Part shown: piece after piece, positions 1-12,169 of the stretch
Numbering within the stretch: position 1 is the stretch's first letter
Layout: each line of letters begins with the position of its first letter
From: Ifrita kowaldi
Lineage: Eukaryota > Chordata > Aves > Passeriformes > Cinclosomatidae
Length of the DNA stretch: 64,000 bases
Direction of reading: 5' to 3'
Assembly (NCBI GenBank): GCA_013398055.1
Contig: VZRS01007559.1
Location: 167,946-231,945 of the forward strand
Notes under the pieces: model-generated
The model's input: the letters and a program-made list of their open reading frames with translations, nothing else
Database searches by the model: none
Told to the model about the DNA's origin: nothing
Translations under genes and position numbers: made by a program

Positions 1-2419
1 TTATTGTTCTTAGGACAGAAAATTAAACTTAAAAAAATAAAAGTACTGTCCTGGAGGAACATAATAATAAAAATCAATAAGGCTTCTCTTTAGTCTTGAA
101 CTCCCTTGCTCCTCCTGTCCTGACCCTGTTTGTGTTTCCTGTAGGTATCCCTGGGCTCTGCTCCGCACCATATGTGCTCCAGTACCTCAGCACCACGGGG
201 GGCTGGGAGACTTTTAACAATGAATTTTCTTTTTTTCTGTTTATCTCAGCCCTAAATTACTTTAACCTTATTTAGTCTTAAAAACTGTGACTATGGAGCT
301 AATATTTTATGCAGCATTGAGAGGAACTGGAAGTGCTTTTCATTGCTATGCAAAATGCAGCTGGGGAATGGTGCAGAATTAACGACAGGGAGTTGTGCTC
401 TTGAGAGTGTGAGCAGTAGTTTATTTTCATTTCTGTCATTAAATATCTTATTGCCATCTATTTGTTTTTTCTTTCCTCTCCCCTGCAGTGCAAAAAAAGA
501 AAGGGTGATTACTAGAAGGTAGGAATTGTACAAATGCTGGAAAGTACCTTAAATCAGTGACCTTCAGTTGACCTCTGCCACTGCTGGTGTGAACCCTGAT
601 ATTTTTTTCAGAGCTAAGATAGTACCTCTGTCATCCTTCTCCTTTCATCAAATTTTACTCAATTTTATACAAAGTTGCTGATTTGTAAGCAAAATCCAAA
701 TATAGGAGTAATTAAAAGAATGATCTCTTGTGAATCTGAAGAGAGTGCATCAGGACATAATAAAGCACAAGTGTTTCCTGGGACTTGCTTGACCATTAAA
801 AATTCACAGTTTATGTTGCGTAATACAATTTTCTGACTGTTTTTGGTAGCAGTTATTTCTAAATAGGCAAATGAGCTGCCATTGCAACACTTGGCTTTTT
901 CCAGACCCATTGATCTGAATAAAAAAGACAGTGCAAACTTGGGTTTGTTGTTTGTTTTCTGAGATTTCAAAGGGGGTTCAATTTATATTCTAAAGCATGT
1001 AATTTCTTTTTTCAGTCTCATGTACCAGCTCCTTGTCATCCTTCATTCTCCCTTGTCTGACATCAGTTTCTCTCTTGTCCATTTAAAACTGAAACTTGAA
1101 AAACTGCAGTTTTGTACTTTATATTATTCTTCTACCCCGGAGCTGTTTTTAGTGTCTTTATTGCAAGTAGACAGATGGTGATATTTGGTTTCCTGTCAGT
1201 TTTAATGAATATAGATAGGAGTGATAAGAACATTTGCTTCGTTTAGCAAACTTCCTTTTCTGGCTTTTAATTAATGAAGTGCTCACTGGTGTGCCGCTGC
1301 TTTTGTATGTGTTACAGTAAAATCTCTTATACGACTCGGCTCGTAGTGTTGGATAATGAAAAAAAGAGGATGAAAATAACTTTTTCTCTCAAGATCCTTT
1401 AAAGTTTACTTACAGAGACTGGGAATGCTGCAGACATCAGACATGGAACTGCTCGTACGAGCCACCGTAGCAGCATCCTTTGTTGCTGCATATTTTGGTA
1501 ATATTTTGTTTTTATACCAAGAACCCAAAGGAAGTGGTTTGTGTTTGGTGTTCGCTTACCCTTGGGTGAGGTTCAGCTCAGCTTTGGAGCAATTTGCTTC
1601 TCATGCAGCTTCTTAGATAGAATAAGGTCCACACCAGAAATTTGGTAAAATGGAAAAGAAACCCCTTGGCTTTTCAACCTTTTTTCCCCTGAAAATTGTC
1701 CTGCCTTGGAGAGAACCGAAACATTAATCTTAACATTGATTTTTTTTTCCCAGGTAGTTTGATTTCTGTGTTAGATTAGCACAGGCGTTATTTTAGATTC
1801 TTGTAAACTATTTTAGAGTCCGTTATTTTAAGATCTTTCTCCAGTGTTTAACACTAAGGGGTTTTCCTTTCTCTTTCTGTATATTGGGGTTTTAATACTG
1901 AGGCAGGGTCAGTGCTTGTAGGCAAAGTTGTTTAAATAATTTCTGCTTTTGCCGTAACAGTTTGAGTTCTTTAATGGTAAAAGTAACCCTGTCTGTGTGT
2001 GTAAAATGTTGCAGTGGGTGAAGTCTGAATACTGGCTGTGGATTTAAAATCTCTGCTTTAGCTTTGTAGCTCTGATAGTTTAAGATCTCACTAGATGGAG
2101 AGGAATTGAGTGAAGGACCAGAAGGTGATCTTTGGGAACATTATTTTCTGAAGTATCTGACTATTGCTGATTCTGAAAAAGCTCATTTTAAATCTCTTGT
2201 AGCTTAATACTCCTGTTTCCTGAGTTTAAAAATGGACTAGATTTTGTACTTTTTTCGGGACTTTTGTTTTGCTGTAGCCTTATAAGGGTAGGTTTGGTTC
2301 CCTGGTGGCAAATCTGTTCGGGGAAAAAAAAGTTGGTTTATTTTAGTAAAGCTGTTTTAAAATACTCCAAGAAGCCTGGCAGGAGGCAGAAATAGTTGTT
2401 ATTTTATATTATTTCTTAG
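1..2419. other. Probable intron and upstream sequence of the 3'-end gene
   Basis: AT-rich sequence with no convincing coding exon that joins the downstream reading frame. It contains pyrimidine tracts ending in AG (for example near 146, 1311, 1415 and 1754), as expected of intronic DNA. Only the block at 1416-1497 is bounded by both an acceptor-like and a donor-like site, and it is treated separately. If the gene call at 2420-3753 is right, this stretch is intron plus possibly one missed exon, and the rest of the gene lies to the left of the window. No interspersed repeat is recognised here. Confidence 0.45.
1416..1497 (+). other. Exon-like block with unknown status
   Basis: An 82-base block preceded by a pyrimidine-containing acceptor (ending ttacttacag) and followed by a good donor (G then gtaata). 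Two of the three frames are open through the block. One reads from a Met at 1425 (MLQTSDMELLVRATVAAS and on), the other encodes a His/Arg/Ser-rich stretch. Neither frame joins in phase to the exon at 2420: splicing would give a stop after about 20 codons in one case and almost at once in the other. It may be an untranslated or alternatively spliced exon, an exon of a non-coding transcript, or a chance pair of splice-like sites. I do not recognise the translation. Confidence 0.25.
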
Positions 2420-2562
2420 GTCTTTCTGAAAACGTTACCAAGTGCAAACCCTGTTCCTATGGAAAACTCTTCTCCTGGTGAAAGATACCTCAAATTTAAA
2501 CGAGTTAAAAACAAACAAATTACTTTCTCTGATGCATTTGGTTGGCGAAGGCAAATAATCAG
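2420..2562 (+). CDS. Penultimate coding exon of an unidentified gene (partial)
   Basis: A 143-base block bounded by an AG acceptor with an AT/pyrimidine tract (ttatattatttcttag) and a weak but usable donor (CAG then gtgcat). The frame starting at the first base is open for 47 codons and leaves two bases (phase 2). It begins VFLKTLPSANPVPM and contains GERYLKFKRVKNKQ and SDAFGWRRQII. An in-frame TAG lies immediately upstream of the exon, so the open frame starts at the acceptor itself. The phase-2 end joins exactly to the one-base lead of the exon at 3630, giving 88 continuous codons before a stop. The peptide is basic and polar with no membrane segment, and I do not recognise a family. The protein's start and earlier exons would lie left of the window. 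The main alternative is a chance open frame between cryptic splice sites. Confidence 0.5.
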
Positions 2563-3629
2563 GTGCATGACTACGTTTATTGCATGGATGGTATTACCTC
2601 TGCAAACAAACAGTGGCTGAGGTTTTGAACGCGTCCTTCCTTCCCAAAGGTCACAAGTAAGAAAACAAACCCATGAAAGGACGTCTCAAGAGCAGTTCAT
2701 GTTTAAATAAATACTGACTGTCTGTGCTTGCATTTACTGTTGGTGGGTTTGCAGTTCTCATGGCTGTGTTGGTTTGTGCAAGGGTGATGAGGAAGGACGT
2801 GTGAGCCATGTTAGAGGGAAACACGGATCTCTGTGGGCAGCTGCTGCACGGTGCCTTCTGCTTCAGTACCTGGAGAGCAGCTCACATTCTGTGGGAGCAA
2901 ACCCAGGCATGTTCGTGTACTCTGTTTTTATTATGATGGTCCTTTCTTCTGAACCAGAAATCAGCCTTGTTCCAGACAGCAGTGCACAGTAGCAGGGTCA
3001 GTTTTAATCTATTTTCCTAGCAGAAGTCAGTGTAAACAAAAAATGCATGGTAGTGCCTCATGTGTAGGCAAGAACATTTTAACATTGTTAGCTGCAATGT
3101 TAAGGTTGTGCTTTCATTTCTTTCTGGTTGCTTGTCATCCTTCAGGAAACAGAACTGCGTGTCTTCTCTCTTGTAATAAAAGAATGCTTTCTGGTGCCTC
3201 TAAGCTGGTGTTCCTCGCTGTATTTGACATAGGTATTTGTGAATTTTATATGAAATCCACGCTTGAACTAATGTGAAAAATAAACGCATTTAATTAAGAC
3301 TGAATAAAACCTTCTCCCTCTGGAAAGAGACCATAGTCTGTATTTGTGGGGTTTATTTTTCTTGAGCATTTGCTTCTTATTCTCTGAATAATTGTAGTTG
3401 CATGTTCTTCTTTTCAATATTTGCCAAAATCTCCAGCAGTTCTTATTCTCTCATATCTTGTTCAGTCATGAGCCAGAAGGAAAGAAAGTCATCTGAAAAA
3501 GAAAACCCACAGGGCTTCATTCCCTTCCCACGCCCCATCATTTTCTCTCCACATATTTGAAGATGTGAAGCAATTTAGATCAGCGTTCTCCATCGTTCAT
3601 TTTTCCTAACCCGATTCCTCTTCTTACAG
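2563..3629 (+). other. Candidate intron (GT-AG, 1,067 bases)
   Basis: Starts with gtgcat and ends with a pyrimidine-rich tract and ttcttacag. A branch-point-like cctaac sits about 20 bases before the acceptor, at about 3605-3610, which makes the 3' splice site good by eye. The 5' site is weak (C at +4, A at +5). The intron carries several AATAAA-like hexamers (near 2705, 3281 and 3302), so intronic polyadenylation is a possible alternative. There is no recognised repeat or coding content. Short open frames at 2774-2992 and 3043-3276 look like chance. Confidence 0.45.
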
Positions 3630-3753
3630 AGAGAAACAAAAGGAAGATACAGAAGAGAAGTTGAAGAAGAAAGGAAAGAAAGAGGAGAAAATAGTGGAGA
3701 AAATCAGAACAGAGTTGGCTTTTCTAAAAGGAGTTGTCCAGGAAGCAAAATGA
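3630..3753 (+). CDS. Terminal coding exon, Lys/Glu-rich C-terminus, stop at 3751
   Basis: Follows a strong acceptor (ttcctcttcttacag). After one base completing the split Arg codon, the frame reads EKQKEDTEEKLKKKGKKEEK and then about 20 more residues (ending FLKGVVQEAK) to a TGA at 3751-3753. The 40 residues are highly charged, with spaced Ile/Val/Leu positions suggesting a helix or coiled coil at the protein's C-terminus. Phase matches the exon at 2420 without adjustment. The purine-rich stretch could also be low-complexity DNA that happens to be open. The other frame from the acceptor is open further into the poly-T downstream but would not be in phase. The gene is not recognised. A protein database search of the joined 87 residues would settle it. 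Confidence 0.5.
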
Positions 3754-5415
3754 GCAGCTTCCCTCCTTTTTTTTTTCTGTTTTTAGCCCATCCCAGATAC
3801 TGCAATTCTGAGATAAGTGGGTCAGGCAAAAGGGCATAATTAATAGTGATTTCACAGTTGCTGTGGGTATGGGAGAGCATAGTGGGAAGAATGGATTCAA
3901 GGAAATGTTGGCAGGCTGTCAGTGGAAAGCTCCCAGCTGAGCCCCAGGTTGCCATGCCCATCTTCTGCCATAAGATTCTGAGCTGTGCCAGCCAGGTGGG
4001 AACTGGATCAGAGTGGGAATAGAGCAGATGGATGCTCTACTGGATGCTCTAGTGGATGAAGTGCAGCACATCTTAGGTACACTGAATTTAGTATGGGACA
4101 GGATCTATTTGTGAGAGCAGCTGGGAAAAGGATGGATCAACCATTTGAAAAGCATTGTGAGGAAACAAAGAGCTAAGTACCCTGACCGGGGGCCATAATG
4201 GGGCATAATTTTTTTCTGTCAGATATTCTGAGTTTATTACTAAGGAGCATTTCTTCTGGCTCACATGAAACTCCAGTTTCTGTTACCCTGCAGGGCTTTG
4301 TTTCCTCTGGTTGGTGATGATGTAGCATCAGCGAGGCTTGCATGGGATGTGGTGCACATGGTCCAAGGACAGCAATCTGTGCATTTCTGCTGAGAGATTA
4401 ACTTGATTTTAACATCTGGAGATAAGGAGAGAGCTACATGCAGCAAGTTACAGTTTGAAGATGCCACTGCAGAGAAACCTCTTCAAACAGATGTAGTGCC
4501 ATTGCTGTCACAGAAGATGGAAGGACAAACCACTTGTGTTGTTCAAATCAGTTTTCTGCAAACTTTAATTTTATTTGCTTTTCTTTTCCTGATGGAGCGA
4601 GGTTACCATGAAATAGCTGTGCTGTGTCCTGGTCAGGGGATGGTGCCGTATTTTTGGATACTCCTAAAGCCCTGATGGGTCTTTCTGAGTTCCGGTGCCC
4701 CGTCTGCTCTTGAGCAGGTGGAGCCCCTTGGATTAATATTCCTAACAGTCTCTGTGCTTGGATTACACATGCCCAACATCACCTGCTTGTGTTGTCATCA
4801 GGACCTGCAAGAAAAGCTTTTCTCTTGTTGAAGAGGAAATGCCTGAGCAGGAGCTTTTCACATCCCTGTGGCACATTCAACTTGGCCACTTTGGAAATTC
4901 AGTCGGTGGGAGCAGCGTGTCCTGGTTGCTCATAAAGATTCACTTCATTCAGCTGGGACCTTTCAGGGCCAGCTGTTTGGAGACCAGTGAGCTGCACCCC
5001 TTGCTGGAGATGGGTTGGTTGTGAGGTTGGACATTGTGCTTGCAGAAGAAAGGCAGTGTATGGGATGGGCGCTCCCTGCTGCAGAGTGGGAGTGCAACAC
5101 CTTGGGAAGATGATCAAATTTTTTTACCTCCAAAAAACCAGTAAATTCGTGCTTTTAGAGCTGTAAAAGTGCTTGTGGGTATCAGCATATTGCAGAATAG
5201 TTGGCTATGTACATCTTGTGGTTTCAGCTCTTGAATGCAGAGGATGAAGCAGAAGCATCTGAGGGGTTAGGTTTTTATTTTAGATCAAGTCTATGTTTCA
5301 GATTTTAGGACATGTTAGTAAACTTCATCCTGCCGTTTCTCCATATGGGTTTGAATTTTATGGTACTGAACCTTTGTCCTTTTCATGAAAATAAAAAGAC
5401 TGTTCTCTCTGTGGC
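3754..5415 (+). other. Putative 3' UTR of the gene ending at 3753
   Basis: The sequence between the stop codon and the first well-placed poly(A) signal carries no splice-bounded exon and no recognised repeat. It includes a short imperfect tandem (ggatgctcta twice, about 4030-4055). Assignment as 3' UTR rests only on the exon calls and the hexamer at 5390. RNA-seq coverage falling to zero near 5,410 would support it. Confidence 0.4.
5390..5395 (+). promoter_or_regulatory. Poly(A) signal candidate (AATAAA)
   Basis: A canonical AATAAA, followed within about 30 bases by a T/G-rich stretch (tgttctctctgtggc, tgtgttattttggtg) typical of the downstream element. It is the first such combination after the stop codon at 3753. 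A second AATAAA lies at 5805-5810 and could serve a longer transcript. Confidence 0.4.
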
Positions 5416-8400
5416 TATGCCTGTGTTATTTTGGTGAAATAACTTGAGATCTTTATTCACATGATTTGAAATGTTTTGGGATTATTGCTAAAAAAACCGA
5501 CCCAAGTTTGTGAAGGATTTTGAAGGAAAAAATTAATTTCTCTGAAAGCAGTAGCTCAGTCATCAGCAGGTCTGTTCTGAGAACGAGTGTGTACAGCCCA
5601 CACAGGGGCACATTTGATTGCCTGATAGGCATCAGTAGCTGGTATTTTTCTTCACAAAAGACCTTTTTGCTTAATGCTGAAGACCTATATAGTTCATTCT
5701 TTCAAAAAGAGCATCTGAAAAACTGCTTTAGAAATGTTAGTTATTATCAAACACAAACTTCGGAACATTTTAATTTTTCTAAATTATGGTATCAGTGCAA
5801 AGACAATAAATTGGAACTGAAGGATGCTTTGTAATTTCTCTGTGCTTTAGACAAAACAGTTGTGCATCTGTATCTTTTTTCCATATGTTGAAAATGCCAT
5901 ATGGAGAGGTCATTCTGTGTTTCAACTTGCAGATGAAATAGGCTAGAAGTAGGAAGCAACTCTAAACCAAAGGGTTTTTCAGCAAAGGAAAAGCCCCAGA
6001 TTTGCTTTTGTCACGTGGTGGACATTTATTGTTGACTAATAATTATGATTTGTTGTATTCTAACAAAGAGACATTGGTGGGGGATTTTTTGCCAAGGGGA
6101 AAAAAGATGGCATACGTAGGAATACTGCTGTCTGTAAAAGCCAGAAAGCTTGGAGGCAAATACAGTGAGCTGGAAAATGGTGATCTGTATCCTTAGTAAA
6201 CAGAAAATGTGGGGGGGCAACTGCAGTTGCATCTTTTACACACAAATGGGGAAAAAACCCCTTCAGCTGTGCCTGAGTCGCCAAAGCCAATTAAATGCAG
6301 GGGCTTTATGAGAGAGATGATGAAAAGAATAAGGGAAGAAAATACCAGGTATTTGGCAAAAGCCTGGTGGGGGAACATGATTGTCATAAAGGCCATTGGG
6401 ATAAAGTGTAGTAGATGTCTTCAAGGTCATAAGAAGATGCTGTTCCTCATCCATTTTGTAACTTGCAGAGTAGAAACAGCACAACTTAGATCTGTCCAGA
6501 AAGGCTCATGAAGACTGAGGACATTCCTGATGATGCTCTGCTGTGAAGCAGTGGCTTGATGGCATTATCTGCTGAGGGGAAGAATTAGACATGGCTGAGG
6601 TCTCCAGGGAAGATGGAGAGCAAAGTGCTGGTTCTGCTTTGGTCTTACTGAATGGATGTTCTGCACCTTTGCAAAATTTAATATTAGTGTCATCTTGGAG
6701 AAACACAGAGTGTGAGCTGTCAGTGTAAGAGTGATGGAGTTTGCTCAGATCAAGGAATAGAATGGGCAGAGGAAAGAGCAGGATGTCAAAGGATCTAAAC
6801 CTGGGTGGATGTTGGAGGAGGAGAGCTCATTTCTGGGAAGGAAAGGCATGTCAGAAAATAGAGTTAGGAAGTGATAGTCTTGAAAAGGTCAGAGCTGGAA
6901 AAAGCCAGAAGTGGTTAACACTGTGAAGGTCACGAGTTTGAGAGGGTTGGGACTGTTACAGATGCATTGGGTGAGTAGGAGTTTAGCACTGACCACAATT
7001 TGCCAAGCAGAAGTGGTGAAAACTGGAATATAGGGCTGGAAATTGAAGTCTTTTCTTCCTTAAAAAGGATTTCTCCTTCATGTTTTTAGACCTCTAATGG
7101 ATTCTTGGTTTAAGAATAATTGTGGGTTTTTTTCTTGTTCTTTTTCTCCCTCTTGTTCAGGCCAAAAATAGAACTTTATGTAACAATCAAAGACACGAAG
7201 TTTATTTCTTAAAGGAGATGTTTAATGCTAACACGTCAGGACAGTGTTTTGGTTTTGTTTCTGTTCCATTCCTCCAACCAGGAAAAGTCACATGAAATTT
7301 ATCATTAAATCAAAGGCACAAAAGGTTTTCTCAGCAGAACATGGTGTCAGTACTTTGACTTAGAAGGGAGTTCTGCAATTCCACACTGTATTTCTCCTCT
7401 TGCAATCCACTTGTCACAGTATGTTGTTCCCATTATGAGCTCATGCTTCAGGAAATTGTGCCACTTTTTTTAAATTTAATTTTTTTTTATCACAGGATTT
7501 TCAAATTGAGTGTATCTGCTCCCTATAATTTCAAAGCAGAGAAAGAGACTTCCTAGGGCATGTTCTAGGCTTTCTATTTCTGTAACAAAGATCTACAACT
7601 TGGTGGTAGAAGACAAATGATTCATTTTGTCAGGAAAATACCACTTTTCTAAGTGGTTGTCAGGGCATGTTTGAAGCAAATACAGAAAGATTAAAAGCAG
7701 TTGTCTTATGTAAACATTCAGCAGGACTCCAGGAAGCAGGTATGGAATCAACAGTCAAGAATCTCTGGATGGGTTGAAATAAATATCTTGTCCTCTATAC
7801 TTCCATAGAGGTGTGGGCTTGTAAATTGTGGGGCCAATTGCGAGGAAATACTGAATGTTGTTTTGTATCAGTATTTGGATACCAATAAACAGATTTTTGC
7901 CTGGGTTTCATCGCTTAAAGAAATGTTGAGTAACCGTAATGTAATTTTTTTTAGCAAATCACATTGCAGTGAGAGAAAGTATTAGTTAAAACTCCAAGTG
8001 ATTTCAGGAGTCATGGAACTGCCATGGAAAGTCACTGAAGATTTATCAGCAATATATTTTGATGAATAAAGTATGTGTGTTGCTTTATACTTCTATCATG
8101 AATCAGGAAAACCCCTGCAAGAGACACGGGAAGAGCAACTGTATTTTACATCTTGTCCATGGTTCCCTTTTAGTTTGGCTCTGTGCCCTTCTAGTAAAAA
8201 TTTGTGTTTCTATAAATTCACATTATATACATTTGCATCACATTTTTATATATGTAAATTATATCAAGATATCAAATGCTTTTGGAATTGCTCATTCTTC
8301 ATGCCAAGATGTGTTCACTGATAAGCTGTAGACAGTTTTTCAGAGATCTATTAGAAATACTTTCATCAGCCTTTCCCCTTCAGTTTTGGTGCTTTTCCAG

Positions 8401-9369
8401 AAAGAAGCCATTGCCTCTTTTATTCATAATTTGGTGTGATTATCTGTCATTGTCCCAAAAGGATTCTGACAGAAGGTTGTCCTAATATGAAAGGCTTTTT
8501 AGCTGGCGGTGGCAGGAGTCTCCTGCTGGTCCCTCAGGCTGCAGGAGGGGACTAAGGCACTGAATTCCCACGTGCTCACAGTGGAAACAGTCTGATGGGA
8601 GCCTTTGAACCAGGGTTGTCTTGGATGTAGATCCACTCTTCGGAAATTACTGCGTGAATTTGGAAACTCCAGTTGACTTCCTTCCCACCTGGCCCAGTGC
8701 TAACCCTTCACACTCATCCAGCAGCTTAAGCATTGCTGGTCCTCCAGTCCCTTAGAAAATGTGAATTTTAAGTTTCATTTTAACTCATGGCACACTAGCT
8801 AAGAGAAAAGGAAAACTGATACAGGCTCTTCATGGTACAGTTCTGCCTTTTTTAACACCAGGGATGCGCAGCTCAAGACAAGTACTGTTAAGTCAACACA
8901 CTGGGGTTTTTTTGTTAGCAGTGGTTTATTTTTGAGAGATGAGTATGTCAAGCCCTATAGACAAATCCAGCATTTTTTGCCCAACTCCTCATTTTGTTTA
9001 TTAGATCTATTTGCAAATCTGTCTTTGTCTTGATTCAACCAGATCTCATGGTGGTATATCGGGAGTTTGTCACCTTCTTCATCCTATGCAATGCCAGCAC
9101 TTCCTGAGTGCTGCAAGGAATCCACAGTGGTTTATTTAGTCATGGTAAATAGCTTCACATCTCTTGACTTTTTTGATCACTGGCTGTTAATAAATCCTGA
9201 CCTCAGCTGGATTTGGTCTTCTGCTTACTTGTGTTGCAGCATCCTTCCATCACTGGTGATACTGTAGCTTCATGGCATTCCCTGGACTTCTTAACCAGTA
9301 CATCCATTTCCCAAATCATTAGGAATTAATAGTGTACAAATTGCATTTTGGAGCCCTGTTTTGAGAAGG
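5416..9369. other. Intergenic, nothing firm recognised
   Basis: AT-rich unique-looking DNA. All open frames are short and show no family resemblance. The part from about 6,300 to 7,050 is purine-rich and has a few phrases that recall old LINE sequence, but not enough to call. T-rich runs occur near 7,465-7,490. Confidence 0.6.
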
Positions 9370-9415
9370 AGTTTGGATTGGACGAGATGATCTTGTCCTC
9401 CTTTCCAGCCAAAGT
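9370..9415 (+). mobile_element. CR1 LINE 3' tail fragment
   Basis: The stretch ggagtttggattggacgaga followed by tgatctt and then cctttccagcc matches the conserved avian CR1 3' end, whose consensus reads roughly 'gttggactagatgatcttt...cccttccaaccc'. Only the last ~45 bases remain, so subfamily cannot be assigned. Orientation is plus. A severely truncated or degraded copy is likely, and a chance match is possible because it is so short. Confidence 0.5.
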
Positions 9416-9472
9416 TGCTGCAAGATTTTATGCTGAGGTTTTCTCTTAATCCTTTGTTGGCTGTTTCTTCTT

Positions 9473-9526
9473 TCTGGATTATTGTTGTTCCTCTGGATTA
9501 TTGTTGTTCCTCTGGATTATTGTTGT
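9473..9526. repeat. 19-bp minisatellite, 2.8 copies
   Basis: Three head-to-tail copies of a 19-base unit beginning tctggattattgttgttcc: 9473-9491, 9492-9510, and a partial copy 9511-9526. The two full copies are identical, indicating recent expansion by slippage. Confidence 0.9.
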
Positions 9527-11010
9527 CATTGGTTGTGTGTGGGTCCAAAGCCACTCCTGGATATTCAGCATTGACAATTAATTTACTAAACTGGCATTTG
9601 TTTATTGATCACTCTTAATATTTACTTTGCCCTGTTACCAAACAGAGATCTTCTGTGGTTCATTTATCACCGACTTGTCTGAAATCAAGGTTCCCCACTG
9701 AGGTTCTTCTACCCAGGCTCTGTAGATCTGATCCTGTATTTCCTGAGCTCCATGCCCTGATCTTATGAGATCCTTACCGAATCTACATCAGAGGCTGAAG
9801 GTGGTTTTTTGGGAGATTACAGGTCTCCTCCTTGTCAGGTTTCACTTCTTGGTGCTGTCATTCTCTCTCCCAAGCATCCCAGCTCTTCACTTCCACAGCT
9901 CTTGCAGTTGGAGTTGCTGTTTTTCATGTGTTGCAGCAACCCCACCGCTTTGATTTCTTTGATCTGGCTGCAGCGCTTTATCAGAGAGATGGAATTTAAA
10001 TTTCAAATTTACACTTGTTTAGAGTTTGTCTTGATAAATGTGCTTTTAGTTAGGTAAACCACTTTTCCACTGAAAAGCTGTAATGCAGGGAATCTGCAAG
10101 TCATAACCAGCCACAAGCAGGTTTTTGCAAAGATGATGATGAGCACTACAGTACAAGGTGAAAATGTGACTTTCGAGAAGGGTGGAGGTCCCTGGAGTGA
10201 TTAGAAAGCGCTGTGTTGTCTACCCAGTGTTGGAATGGGGGTGGAGGGAGGAGTGGCTGCTGGGGGTTTGTCAGAAGCTGAACTGGCTGGTGCCTCGATT
10301 TTGCTGGCAGAAGATGTTGTCCCGTCATTGTCCAGCAGTCTGGGGGCAGAGGATTTGCCTCTCAGGTGGGGAAATGGGCAGTGTCAAGCACATCAGGGGC
10401 GTGGGGGACAGACTGCTGAGGAGGAGGTAATGCCTCCTTCCCTTAATTTTCTAAGGGAAAATCTGTTTTATTCTTTAAAAAATAATAAAGGTTGACTTTG
10501 GCATCTGTTAGAATTTAGGAAGTGATAAATGCGAATGAAGAGACAGCTACTGACAATGTCAGGTTGTTGAGTATGTCCATTTCAGTCCTATGTGTAGCAA
10601 ACTAGAATCCTGTGTATTTTTATACACATTTATTCCTAAAAATTGGATATTTGGCTGCTCTTACTTTCTTAGAAATTCTCTGTTTTGCTCAGTGGGTTAC
10701 TCTTTAGATTACATGTAGTTTGAGTGGCTTTACTTGATAGTAAATGTAATTTCAGAGCAGTAATGCCTCCCAAGGATTGGAATAAAGCTGTGTTTTAGTA
10801 GTTACCTTATTTTGGTGGACCCTTTTTTTTCAGAGAGGTGGAGAAATCTGTATTTGTCCTTTCCACAAAGGAAATGGAAAATAATTTTATGGTAAATTTT
10901 AAAGGAAGATATTTTTAAAAAATAATAATCCAAGAGATTGCGGATCCTTTTACTTTTGCTGGGTGTTGTTACCTTGACCTAGTTTTGAATATCATTACAG
11001 CTTCAAGTAA
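9527..11010. other. Intergenic, nothing recognised
   Basis: No gene or interspersed repeat seen. Short overlapping open frames at 10,146-10,495 sit in a locally GC-richer patch and show no protein resemblance. Confidence 0.6.
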
Positions 11011-11142
11011 GGAAAAAAAACCAACAGAAAAACCCCAGAAAAAACCCCCCAAAAACGGCCCAAAACCAAAAAAAAAAACCCAAAACCAAAACCAAAAAAA
11101 CCCCAAAACAAAACAAAACAAAACAAAAAACGGAAAAAAACC
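11011..11142. repeat. A/C low-complexity tract
   Basis: About 130 bases made almost only of A and C, with runs of AAAACC and five consecutive CAAAA units near 11,103-11,126. It explains the lysine/proline-rich open frame on the plus strand and the Phe/Gly-rich one on the minus strand, neither of which should be read as a gene. Confidence 0.9.
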
Positions 11143-12169
11143 TGCTATTGAGAACTGCATTCTGGAGACATTCCAGCATGGGCTGCTATTTCACATACAT
11201 ATTTAATAGTCTTAATTCATATTGATGGCAAAAAGAGCGTTGTTACAATGGTACATATGACTTAGATTAAATATGCTATTTAAATGGAGCCCTCTAAAGG
11301 GTATGGAAGTGTTTATAAGTTTATTTTTATTCTCAGTTGTTACTAAGGCTGGTTAAGAGAGTTGAAGAAGTCTCATTTGCAACTGTTTTTCTTGCTATTG
11401 CCAAATATTGTCATTCCCCCTTTTTCTCCCCTTGCCTGCAGGTTTTGAAAGGAACCAAAATTAACATGCCTGTCCTTATTAATTATGTTTTCTATTTACA
11501 CAGTGTGATGTAATGACAAAATGAGTTTCCTATTGTACCAATACCTTTATGTCACCACAGCTCTGGGAAGATTATTGTTTCTTTCTCTTCCTCCACGGAG
11601 TCAAAACCATTTTTAAAATTTTCAATTAGTAAGGTGGAATCTGAGGAATGAAGATGTGAAAATATCTTTTTTGAAAATACAATTTTTTGAACATGAGGAA
11701 TCTTCCTCCTAGTTGCAGTGACAGAAATGTAAATGGTGCATCAGGGCCCTTACTGGTTGAGGTAGATGTTCTTAGAATGATGCTATTGCTGCAACTCAAG
11801 ATGCCTGGTTTCAGTGGTTATTGTGCAGTGGTGCCCAGTTTAGCTCTCAGGTTTAGCTTCAAAAGGTTCTGAGTAGTTTTTTTGTGTGGTGTAAATTACT
11901 TTCTGCTGATTACAGCTTCTTTTTGCCTCTACTGGTAGTTTGCTTGCCATGTTTTAAAAAAAACAACAGTGTAGGTTGAAACTGTAGAAAATTAAGTTGT
12001 CTGCACAGATTTATAGTATATAAATTGTCAAACTGCAGGATCTTTTTATGGGATTATTTTTAATGAGGGTGATAGTGTTGATTTAACAATCTAGGTTTTT
12101 TTCTATGACGTTTGACTTCATACCATACAACATATTAAGTAGAAAACCAGAATGATGCAAAATGAACAC
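11143..12169. other. Intergenic, nothing recognised
   Basis: AT-rich DNA without a splice-bounded open frame or recognisable repeat. Confidence 0.6.

Noticed and set aside
120..235. Exon-like start after a good acceptor (tgtgtttcctgtag)
   Set aside because: No donor follows within a reasonable open frame, and the sequence runs into poly-T.
6300..7050. Purine-rich sequence with phrases such as gcaaaatttaatattagtgt, recalling an old LINE RT
   Set aside because: Only one or two short resemblances, not in a convincing order. A profile search would be needed.
10969..11206. Lys/Pro-rich (+) and Phe/Gly-rich (-) proteins
   Set aside because: Pure products of the A/C low-complexity tract.
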